Part shown: one piece after another, positions 1 through 6,888 of the stretch
Layout: every line of letters starts with the position of its first letter
How positions within the stretch are numbered: position 1 is the first letter of the stretch
Origin: Spirochaetaceae bacterium
GTDB lineage: Bacteria; Spirochaetota; Spirochaetia; Treponematales; Rectinemataceae
Assembly: GCA_025356015.1 (NCBI GenBank)
Contig: JANXYO010000118.1
Span: 1-49,392 of the forward strand
DNA: 49,392 nucleotides
Direction: 5' to 3'
Made by a program: the position numbers and the translations under genes
The notes under the pieces: model-generated
Told to the model about the DNA's origin: nothing
Seen by the model: the letters and a program-made list of their open reading frames with translations, nothing else
The model's database searches: none

Positions 1-1248
1 GTAGGCGAAGGCGAGGCCGATGCCACGCAGACTTCCGTTCTCGCGGGCCGAGCGGCGCTTGCGGACTATCTCGTTGCCGGCCCACTTGCGGCGGTAGTCG
101 CTTATCTCGCCGAGCCGCGCCGCTATGGCCGCATAGGGCACCTCCTCGTCAAGGATTTCCCCGGTGAGGAGCCTTGAGCCCTTGACGAGAACGTTGCGCG
201 ACTTCCAGTCAAGTGGATCGTCCCCGAGTGCCGCGGCCATACGGTTGGCATGTGCCTCGACGGCGAAAAAGCTGTGCGAGGCCCCCAGTCCGCCAAAGGC
301 GCCCAGGGGCGGGGTGTTCGTGGCGACCGCGTAGCCCTCGATCCGCAGGTTAGGGCAGGTGTATGCCCCCGTCGCCGCGATGACGGCCTGGCTAAGTATC
401 TCCTCCGCGAGGGGTGAGTATGCCCCCACATTGATCGCGATGCGCACATCGAGGGCAGCCAGGTCTCCAGCCGGGTCGAGTCCGGCCCTGACGCTCACCG
501 AGCTGCGCGCGCGCTTGGGGGCGAATCTGTGGTCCTCCTCGCGGGTGAGGAGTATCTTGACGGGGCGGCCGCAGACCACAGCCGCCACGGCGGCGTGGCA
601 TGCCAGGAAGGAGGGGTACCAGAGCTTGCCGTCCAGATGGACGCCGAGGCGGGTAGGGCGGACCGAGACATCCTCGAGCTTGCACGCGAGGGCCCGTGCG
701 ACCGAGTCGCGGACATTGTAGGGCCATTGGGTCGCGCACCAGATGGCCATCTTGTTGTAGTCGTATGCCGCGACCGCGCCCTGGGCCTCGCTGTAGAAAT
801 GCGCTATCGAGTTGCTTCGGTAGGTTCCCTCGTACACAGCGCCGGCTATGGAAAAGGCCAGGTCGGGGTCGCCCACGACGACGACGCGCTTGGCCGCGAC
901 CTGGTCGGAGGAGAAGCTCTCCCACGAGAGGAAGGGCTCGTCCTCGGCGCAGCTGACCTTGGTGGCCGCGGCCAGTTCGTCGACAAGGATGGCATCGGGG
1001 CCGGCGATGAGGGCGACAGGCTCGCCGGTGTAGGAGATCCTCTCCTCGGCGAGGATCGGGATCTCGGCGCCGAAGGAGACCATGCGGTTCTCTCCTGGTA
1101 TGTCGGCGGGAAGGATCGTGCGGTAGCCGGGAGGGAGTCGGGGAAATACGATCGAGCGGATCTCTCCCTTTGCCACAGGAGACCTGACCAGGGCGGCATG
1201 GATCATGCCCTCGGCCTGGAAATCGGTCACCGAGAGCCGGCGCGCCAA
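1..1248 (-). CDS. xanthine dehydrogenase-family molybdopterin-binding subunit, partial (N-terminal ~410 residues)
   Basis: The frame runs open off the window edge, so the C-terminal half is missing. The visible product reads like the large (Mo-cofactor) subunit of the xanthine dehydrogenase/aldehyde oxidase family: GMIHAALVRSP, ISYTGEPVALIAG, RPVKILLTREED and a late TNTPPLGAFGGLGA segment occur in family order. These enzymes hydroxylate purines or aldehydes with a molybdopterin cofactor. Two cofactor loops are unusual: the GGGFGGK loop reads LGVHLDGK, and the AFRGFG loop reads AFGGLG, so Arg is replaced by Gly. The start is uncertain. No ATG lies near the expected N-terminus; TTG at 1248 or GTG at 1230 are the candidates, just after the aminotransferase stop at 1272. 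Family assignment is secure; activity and substrate are unknown. Confidence 0.8.
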   Translation of the reverse strand, partial: MARRLSVTDFQAEGMIHAALVRSPVAKGEIRSIVFPRLPPGYRTILPADIPGENRMVSFGAEIPILAEERISYTGEPVALIAGPDAILVDELAAATKVSCAEDEPFLSWESFSSDQVAAKRVVVVGDPDLAFSIAGAVYEGTYRSNSIAHFYSEAQGAVAAYDYNKMAIWCATQWPYNVRDSVARALACKLEDVSVRPTRLGVHLDGKLWYPSFLACHAAVAAVVCGRPVKILLTREEDHRFAPKRARSSVSVRAGLDPAGDLAALDVRIAINVGAYSPLAEEILSQAVIAATGAYTCPNLRIEGYAVATNTPPLGAFGGLGASHSFFAVEAHANRMAAALGDDPLDWKSRNVLVKGSRLLTGEILDEEVPYAAIAARLGEISDYRRKWAGNEIVRKRRSARENGSLRGIGLAFAY

Positions 1249-1271
1249 TTCAGCTTCGCGGTTACGCGGCG

Positions 1272-2441
1272 TCAGGATCCCCTTGGCGCCGAGATGTCGA
1301 GGACGGCCTCGACCACCCTCTCGACCTGGGCCTTGCTCATGCCGTGCCAGATGGGGAGGGAGAGGGTCCGTGTGAACTTCTCGAAGGCTCTGGGGAAGGA
1401 TTCGGGCTTGAGGCCGTAGCGCTCGGCCCAGTAGCGCATGATGTGCAGGGGGATGAAGTGGACCGAGCTCCCTATGCCCTTCTCCTTGAGCCGAACGACG
1501 AACTCGTCGCGCCCGAAGCCCAGGCTTTCCGCATTGACCCGCAGGCTAAACAGGTGCCAGGCATGGGCCGGATGGGTGGGAGGGCTCTGCACGGCATCGA
1601 GGCTGGCGAAGGCCGAGAGGTAGCGCGCGGCGATCGCCTTTCGCTCGCAGAGGAAGAGCCTGGCCTTCTTGAGCTGCTCTCTGCCGATGGCGGCGAGGAT
1701 GTCGGGGAGGTTGTACTTGTAGCCTGCCTCGGCGACCCCGTAGAGCCAGGAGGCCTCCTTCGAGGTGTAGCGGTCCCAGGCCTCGCGGTCGAAGCCGTGG
1801 AGCCGCATGAGGGCCATGCGTTTTCGCAGGCCCTCGTCGGCAGTGACAACCATGCCGCCCTCGCCGGTGGTGATGGTCTTGGTCGCGTAGAATGAGTAGA
1901 CCCCTATGTCGCCCAGGGTTCCCACCGTCCCCTCGGGAAGCCGCGAAGGGAAGGCGTGGGCCGCGTCCTCGACGACGGCGCAGGCGTGGCGGCGGGCGAT
2001 GGCGAGGATCTCGGCCACCCTGCAGGGAAAGCCGCCCACATGGACAAGGACGAGGGCCTTGATGCGCTTTTCCCTCGAGAGCAGGGCCTCGAGGGATTCG
2101 GGATCGATGTTGTAGTCGTCCTCGGATATGTCGCAGAACCGGATCTCGGCGCCCAGGTGCCGTGCGACAGCCGCGCTTGAGGTGAAGGTGTAGGGACTTG
2201 TCGCGACAAGGTCGCCCTGGCCCACGCCCAGGGCCTCGAGGGCGAGGTGGAGGCCGCTTGTCGCCGAGTTCACGGCTAGGGCGAAGGGAGAGCCGACGAA
2301 GGAGGCGAACTCGGACTCGAAGGCGAGGGCGACCTTTCCCGTGGTCAGCCAGCCCGAGCGCATCACCTCGAGGACGGCGTCCTCCTCCTCCTTCCCGATA
2401 GAGGGGAGGGCGAAGGGGACGAAGTCAGTACTCGCTTTCAT
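1272..2441 (-). CDS. DegT/DnrJ/EryC1/StrS-family PLP-dependent sugar aminotransferase
   Basis: A 389-residue enzyme that transfers an amino group to a nucleotide-bound keto-sugar, the family's usual role in amino-sugar synthesis for surface glycans. Visible features are the N-terminal FVPFALPSIGKEEEDAV, the cofactor-binding VVEDAAHAF around D159, and the Schiff-base lysine at about K188 in SFYATKTITTGEGGM. The length is normal for the family. The ATG overlaps the end of the upstream dehydratase/epimerase by 17 bases, which suggests coupled translation. Pairing with a CapD/FlaA1-type dehydratase matches known pathways to UDP-linked 4-amino-6-deoxy sugars. The exact sugar product cannot be told from sequence. 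Confidence 0.9.
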   Translation of the reverse strand: MKASTDFVPFALPSIGKEEEDAVLEVMRSGWLTTGKVALAFESEFASFVGSPFALAVNSATSGLHLALEALGVGQGDLVATSPYTFTSSAAVARHLGAEIRFCDISEDDYNIDPESLEALLSREKRIKALVLVHVGGFPCRVAEILAIARRHACAVVEDAAHAFPSRLPEGTVGTLGDIGVYSFYATKTITTGEGGMVVTADEGLRKRMALMRLHGFDREAWDRYTSKEASWLYGVAEAGYKYNLPDILAAIGREQLKKARLFLCERKAIAARYLSAFASLDAVQSPPTHPAHAWHLFSLRVNAESLGFGRDEFVVRLKEKGIGSSVHFIPLHIMRYWAERYGLKPESFPRAFEKFTRTLSLPIWHGMSKAQVERVVEAVLDISAPRGS

Positions 2442-3918
2442 GGTCGGGAACGATAAGCGTCGGGACGAATCTTTTCAAGGCCGCCCTGAGGCTGTGGCGG
2501 TTGCGGTAGGACTTTTCCCCGCCTTCCTGCGGCATGCAGTGGGGTGCGAGGGCAGAGAGGAGCTCGGCGAGCGGAAATGAGGAAGCCTTGCTGGATTCAA
2601 GGCGGTTGATCCGGGGATACTCCGTCGGGACGAGGACCTCGTCGGGTGCGCAGAGGCGCTCCTCGAGCCTCTCTCCGGGCCTAAGGCCTATGTACTCGAT
2701 GGGGATATCCCGTCCCGGCTCGTAGCCATGGAAGCGGATGAGCTGCTCGGCGAGGTCCTTGATCTTTATGGGCTCGCCCATGTCGAGCAGATAGCTGCGC
2801 CCCGTCTTTCCCACTCCACCGGTCTTGAGGACGAGGGAGCAGGCTTCGGGTATGGTCATGAAGAAGCGAGAGGCCTCGGGGTGGGTCACGGTGACCGGGC
2901 CTCCCTTCTCGATCTGTCTTCGGAAGAGGGGGACTATCGAGCCGCGCGAGCCAAGGACGTTGCCAAAACGGACAACCATGAACTCCCTGCCCGGCGCAGC
3001 CCTGGTGGCAGCCTCGAGCACGATCCGCTCGGCGAGGAACTTGGAGGCTCCGTAGACCGAGACCGGCTCGACGGCCTTGTCTGTCGAGACGAGGACAAAA
3101 CGCCTGACCCCGGCGGAGAGGGCGGCCTCGACGAGGTTGCGCGTGCCGAAGACATTGTTGTGGATCGCGGCGACCGGGTTCTCCTCCATCATGGGCACAT
3201 GCTTGTAGGCGGCGGCGTGGAAGACCGCGTCGGCCTTGAGCCTTCCCAGGACGAAGCGCATGTAGCTCTCGTCCTTGAGGTCTCCGATGAGGGGAACGAT
3301 GGAGGTCTTCTCGCCGACCCCCTCCTCGCGCAGGAGACGCAATTCCCTGTCGATCTGGTAGATGGCATCCTCTCCATGGCCGAAGAGGTAGAGCCGCGCC
3401 ACGCCGGCGGAGAGGAGCTGGCGCGAGAGCTCCGAACCGATGGATCCCCCCGCTCCGGTGATCAGTACCCGCTTTCCCCTTAGGTAGGAGAGGCTTTCCT
3501 TAAGGCCGATCGAGACGGGGTTGCGGCCTAAGAGGTCGTGGCTCTCTATCTCCCTGGCCTGGATGAGGTGGGCCTCTCCCTCGACGATCTGGGCTATGCC
3601 GGGGATTATCCGTATGCGGACAAAGCCAGCCCGCTTGAGGAGGGCGTAGAGCTCGCGAAGGAATTCCCTGGTAGCGCTGGGGATGGCGATGATCGCCTCG
3701 TCGGCCGGTGTGCGCCGGAGGAGGTTGACCACGTCCCTGATGGGCCCCAGGACGGGAATGTTGTCTATGCGGTCGCCTATCTTCGCCTGGTCGTCGTCGA
3801 GGAAGGCGACGACGCTGCCAAAGACGGCCTTCGTCCGTATCTCGCGGGCGATCGCCCTTCCGGCGAAGCCGGCACCGATGATGTATATCCTGGAGCTCTC
3901 GTGCTCATGGCTTCCCAT
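2425..3918 (-). CDS. CapD/FlaA1/PglF-like nucleotide-sugar 4,6-dehydratase/epimerase, soluble form
   Basis: A 497-residue protein with two Rossmann-type parts. The first has YIIGAGFAGRAIA and an FLDDD segment (CoA-binding-like). The second is an extended SDR domain with VLITGAGGSIGSELSRQL, HAAAYKHVPMMEENP, LVSTDKAVEPVSVYGASK and RFGNVLGSRGSIVPLF. Family members dehydrate or epimerise UDP-GlcNAc-type sugars for capsule, O-antigen or protein glycosylation. Many relatives begin with four membrane helices; here the protein starts directly at the Rossmann fold, so it is predicted to be cytosolic. ATG 3918 is chosen over an upstream in-frame start because the extra residues would lie entirely inside the NusG-like gene; the 14-base overlap that remains fits the operon. 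Confidence 0.9.
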   Translation of the reverse strand: MGSHEHESSRIYIIGAGFAGRAIAREIRTKAVFGSVVAFLDDDQAKIGDRIDNIPVLGPIRDVVNLLRRTPADEAIIAIPSATREFLRELYALLKRAGFVRIRIIPGIAQIVEGEAHLIQAREIESHDLLGRNPVSIGLKESLSYLRGKRVLITGAGGSIGSELSRQLLSAGVARLYLFGHGEDAIYQIDRELRLLREEGVGEKTSIVPLIGDLKDESYMRFVLGRLKADAVFHAAAYKHVPMMEENPVAAIHNNVFGTRNLVEAALSAGVRRFVLVSTDKAVEPVSVYGASKFLAERIVLEAATRAAPGREFMVVRFGNVLGSRGSIVPLFRRQIEKGGPVTVTHPEASRFFMTIPEACSLVLKTGGVGKTGRSYLLDMGEPIKIKDLAEQLIRFHGYEPGRDIPIEYIGLRPGERLEERLCAPDEVLVPTEYPRINRLESSKASSFPLAELLSALAPHCMPQEGGEKSYRNRHSLRAALKRFVPTLIVPDHESEY

Positions 3919-4450
3919 TGGCTTCTTCGCCTCCCCTCGTGACCCGTTCCACGGCCTTGAAGCCCAGGTCGATGAGGAAGCCCGTCTGGCACATATCGAG
4001 CAACACCTTGGCCCTGCCCTTGCGTCGGTCGACTTTGACGATGCTCCCCTCGAGGCCCTTGAGCGGCCCGCCCAGAACGACGATGCGCTCGTTCTCATCA
4101 AAGGTCACAGTCGAAGTATCGGCACGGGGACCGAAGGACATGAAATACAGGAGGAGGCGCTCGTCCTTTTCGGGCAGGGGGCTGGGGCTCAGGTTGTCGC
4201 GGAGGAATCGCACGAAGCCCGGGGTCTTGCGTACGGTCCAGTAGGCGTCGGCATCGGCGAGGAGGTCGTCTGTCTCGATGAAGACATAGCCCGGGAAGAT
4301 CGGCGATTCGCGCATGCGCTTCTTGCCGCCCTTTTTGACCTCAAGGACCCGCTTGGGCAATAGAAAGCGCCTCTCCCTCGCCAGGGGGCCGAGACGGCGG
4401 AGAAAATCGTCCTCGGAGTCGGTGAAGACCTGGATCGCGTAGTAGTTCAT
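3905..4450 (-). CDS. NusG paralogue (RfaH/LoaP/UpxY-like antitermination factor)
   Basis: 181 residues with a NusG N-terminal domain (MNYYAIQVFTDSEDDFLRRL, then FPGYVFIET and KTPGFVRFL) and a C-terminal KOW segment (ERIVVLGGPLKGLEGSIVKV). It is the first gene of an operon of nucleotide-sugar genes, the standard position of specialised NusG paralogues that let polymerase read through long polysaccharide operons. ATG 4450 is chosen because the NusG fold begins there; an in-frame ATG at 4489 would add 13 residues and falls inside a palindrome. GGGGG sits eight bases before ATG 4450. That it acts on this operon is inferred from position. A housekeeping NusG role is unlikely, since that gene normally sits next to ribosomal protein genes. 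Confidence 0.85.
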   Translation of the reverse strand: MNYYAIQVFTDSEDDFLRRLGPLARERRFLLPKRVLEVKKGGKKRMRESPIFPGYVFIETDDLLADADAYWTVRKTPGFVRFLRDNLSPSPLPEKDERLLLYFMSFGPRADTSTVTFDENERIVVLGGPLKGLEGSIVKVDRRKGRAKVLLDMCQTGFLIDLGFKAVERVTRGGEEANGKP

Positions 4451-4464
4451 GTCCGGTACCCCCG

Positions 4465-4494
4465 ATAGTAGCACGTGCAATTGCCTCAAGGCAA
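4465..4494 (-). promoter_or_regulatory. candidate promoter of the NusG-paralogue operon
   Basis: On the minus strand, TTGCCT (4494-4489) and TACTAT (4470-4465) are separated by 18 bases, and TG one base before the -10 box gives an extended -10. The -35 is weak. The predicted transcript would start about seven bases before ATG 4450. Confidence 0.45.
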
Positions 4495-4495
4495 T
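4480..4495. repeat. perfect inverted repeat (operator-like) overlapping the -35 region
   Basis: ATTGCCT-CA-AGGCAAT is a 7-bp perfect inverted repeat with a two-base centre. It covers the proposed -35 box of the minus-strand operon. Its geometry suits a dimeric DNA-binding repressor or activator; an RNA hairpin is less likely because it would lie upstream of the predicted start of transcription. Confidence 0.5.
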
Positions 4496-4559
4496 GGAAG
4501 GAAGCGCCTAAGGCGGAGGGCCAAGCAGGCCGATAGAGAAGGTGAACAGGAAGGTAGCG

Positions 4560-5081
4560 GTGAGAAAACTAGCATCTTTGTTCCCCCTTCTCATGCTTGC
4601 GGTGTTCGCCATTGTCCCGGCCTCCGCAATGACTGTGGCCCTCGACCCTGTCGAGGATCCGGCCCAGACCAGCCTCGCCCCCACGCCCTACGATTCCCTG
4701 CTCACGGGCTGTATGGAAGGCCTGTTCTCTGCGGGTGTCATCGCGACAAACTCCGCGCCAATCAAGGGATCGCGCGAACTCTGGTCGGGACCGCTCTTCG
4801 GCCTTTCCGCGGCGCGTGATGGTTACGTAGATTATCTCGTAGCGATATGGACCGAATGGCGGAGCTCCGCCTTCAAGAAGGATACCTGGATACCCGGCAG
4901 GCTCGACTGGCGCCTCGTGCGCGTATCTGACGGTGTCCTTGTCGCCACGGGTTCGGTGTCAGGCCCAGCCGATTCCCCCTCTGCGGCTGCGAACAACGCG
5001 CAGGGCGCAGCCTCGGTGGGCCAGGCCCTCGCTGCCGCCTGCCTTGGGAGTCTCAAGCCCGGCTCGAATGGAGGACATTGA
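4560..5081 (+). CDS. secreted protein of unknown function
   Basis: 173 residues that I do not recognise as a named family. The N-terminus is a clear signal peptide (basic MRKLAS, hydrophobic FPLLMLAVFAIV, then PASAM), so the protein should be exported. The middle (VDYLVAIWTEW, then RLDWRLVRVSDGVLVATGSV) resembles the beta-strand pattern of CsgG/LpoB-like outer-membrane-associated proteins, but only loosely. GTG 4560 is preferred because AGGAAGG lies five bases upstream; GTG 4542 in the same frame is an alternative. Its stop overlaps the start of the SPOR-domain gene, so the two are probably translated together and may share a cell-envelope role. Confidence 0.65.
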   Translation: MRKLASLFPLLMLAVFAIVPASAMTVALDPVEDPAQTSLAPTPYDSLLTGCMEGLFSAGVIATNSAPIKGSRELWSGPLFGLSAARDGYVDYLVAIWTEWRSSAFKKDTWIPGRLDWRLVRVSDGVLVATGSVSGPADSPSAAANNAQGAASVGQALAAACLGSLKPGSNGGH

Positions 5082-6778
5082 TGAAACGGCATGTGCTCTT
5101 CGCGGGGATCATCGTCCTCGCCCTGCTCTGCGGCGGGGCCTCCGTATGGGAGGGGAACGCGGTTGTGGGCGGAGCCGGGGACTTCTCCTCCGAGGGCCTC
5201 TTCGGAGCCTGCAATTCATTTCCCCGTGACACTTCGGTCGAGGTGAGCAATCTCGAGAACGGCAGGACCATAACTGTCGTCATCTCGCGGAATGTGGACA
5301 ACCCCGGAGTCTTCATCGCCTTGTCGCCAAAGGCAGCCGAGGCCCTCGGGATGAAGGTCGGTTCGGCAGCCCGCGTGCGCGCGATATCGAAGACGGTAAG
5401 CAACGCCCAGGCGAGTCTGCCCGCGACCCGGCCAGGCGAGAATGCCGATCCCGACTTCAATCCCAGGGCCCTCGTCGAGCGTGGCAAGACGACGGCAGCG
5501 GGGGCGGCAGTTCCCCTGCCTCCCGCAGCCGCAGCCGCTCCCTCGGCCGCCGCCATAATCGACGCAGCCGTCAACGAGGCAGGCAACCAGGCGGCTGCTG
5601 GATCGGAGCCGGCTTCACCGGCAGGGGCCAGCGAGCCCGGAGAGGCTGCACAAGCAGGAGTCCCAACAACAGCACCCGCAGCAGAATCTGGGGCCGGGGC
5701 AAAGGTCGCTGCGGATGAAGCACCGCTTCCCCCTGAGGCTTCAGCGCTTGCCGGAGTGCCCCGGCCGGCCCCCTTCGCCCTTTCCCTGCCCACCCCAGAC
5801 CAGGTGCAGCCTGGCCCGGAGGGACAGAGCCCCTCGGCGCGTGCCTTCCCCGCGACGGGCCCGGAGGAATTGGGCGGGGCAATCCTCCAGCCTAGAAAGA
5901 CCGGCCCAGGACGGGTCGCCCTCGCCGAGCCCGATGTAAGCGCCCCTGTCGCGGAAGAGCCAGCCGTGGCCGAAGGTCTGGACCGTCCCGAGCTTGCCCA
6001 GGTCGGAAACCACATCGAGCTCCTCGAGCCGGGTCTCGGTCCCGATACCCTTCCCGAGGACGCCCTGCCCAGGATAGCCGTTCCCGCCCCTGGGGCGCCA
6101 AAGCCCGAGCTTGCTGAGATCGATGTGGGCACGAAGCCGGCCGAGGCGACTGCAGAGGCCATAGACATCGAAAAGCCAGCCGTGGCCGCCCTTCCCGGGG
6201 CCCCGGTCCCGCTCAGCGAGCCCCCGGCCGAGGGTCTCGTCGAAACTCCCGAGGCCACGGGCCTCGAGCATCCGGCCCAGGTTGAGCCAGCGACTGGCAT
6301 GGCCCTCGCCGAGCCCTCACCCGCCTCCCCGGAGCTCCTGCATGCGCCAGCCCCAGGCGCGGCAGCCGCGGGAAGCCCGGGAGAGCTCTCGATAGCCCTT
6401 GAGCCAGCTGCCCCAAGGCCGCCGGCGGGAAGCGCGAGCGCTCCCGCTGCGAGCCCTGCGAGCCCGGGCGCCAAGGTGGCGACAAAGCCAGCGCTCAAGG
6501 CCGGAGCCGTGACACCCAAGGCTGTCACCCTGGTACCTGCCCTATCAAAGGGCTCCTTCTACGTCCAGGTCGGTGTCTATGGAACAAACGAGGCGATAGA
6601 GAAGGCCGCGGGTGGATTCGCCTCGGGCTATCCACTCGCGATGGAAAGGGTCGAGATGAAGACGGGTTCGGCCTACCGCCTCTACGTCGGCCCCTTGTCG
6701 CGTGACGAGAGCGGCGTGGTCCTGTACAGGATCAAGTCCCTCGGCTACAAGGATGCCTTTGTCAGAATTGGAACCTGA
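5081..6778 (+). CDS. RlpA-like double-psi beta-barrel protein with C-terminal SPOR domain
   Basis: 565 residues: a signal anchor (KRHVLFAGIIVLALLCGG), a DPBB region at about residues 40-105 (DTSVEVSNLENGRTITVV, then IALSPKAAEALGMKVG), a long low-complexity Pro/Ala/Glu stretch to about 480, and a C-terminal SPOR domain (SFYVQVGVYG to YRIKSLGYKDAFVRIG). SPOR domains bind glycan strands stripped of stem peptides at division sites; RlpA proteins act as lytic transglycosylases or septal factors. The His/Asp residues used by catalytic RlpA are not evident here, so a structural role is more likely. ATG 5081 is chosen over TTG 5078 because GGAGG lies six bases before it. The start overlaps the previous stop by one base. 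Confidence 0.85.
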   Translation: MKRHVLFAGIIVLALLCGGASVWEGNAVVGGAGDFSSEGLFGACNSFPRDTSVEVSNLENGRTITVVISRNVDNPGVFIALSPKAAEALGMKVGSAARVRAISKTVSNAQASLPATRPGENADPDFNPRALVERGKTTAAGAAVPLPPAAAAAPSAAAIIDAAVNEAGNQAAAGSEPASPAGASEPGEAAQAGVPTTAPAAESGAGAKVAADEAPLPPEASALAGVPRPAPFALSLPTPDQVQPGPEGQSPSARAFPATGPEELGGAILQPRKTGPGRVALAEPDVSAPVAEEPAVAEGLDRPELAQVGNHIELLEPGLGPDTLPEDALPRIAVPAPGAPKPELAEIDVGTKPAEATAEAIDIEKPAVAALPGAPVPLSEPPAEGLVETPEATGLEHPAQVEPATGMALAEPSPASPELLHAPAPGAAAAGSPGELSIALEPAAPRPPAGSASAPAASPASPGAKVATKPALKAGAVTPKAVTLVPALSKGSFYVQVGVYGTNEAIEKAAGGFASGYPLAMERVEMKTGSAYRLYVGPLSRDESGVVLYRIKSLGYKDAFVRIGT

Positions 6779-6799
6779 GTCAGCGACGCATTGACCGGT

Positions 6800-6834
6800 A
6801 CAGGCCGCCCCTTAGGGGGCGGCCTGTTTCATTT
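6800..6834 (+). terminator. rho-independent terminator after the SPOR-domain gene
   Basis: A 12-bp perfect stem (6800-6811 with 6816-6827), a TTAG loop and the tail TTCATTT. It lies between convergent genes. The minus strand has no T-rich tail, so it should act mainly on the plus-strand transcript. Confidence 0.85.
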
Positions 6835-6888
6835 GAAGCTGCGAACCTGCGCGTCACATGTTCGGGCCCGGGGCTGCTTGTCTAGGGC

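Noticed and set aside
5053-6528. A 491-codon open frame antisense to the SPOR-domain gene
   Set aside because: It mirrors the low-complexity Pro/Ala/Glu region; the plus strand has a signal sequence, DPBB and SPOR motifs, plus a terminator directly after its stop.
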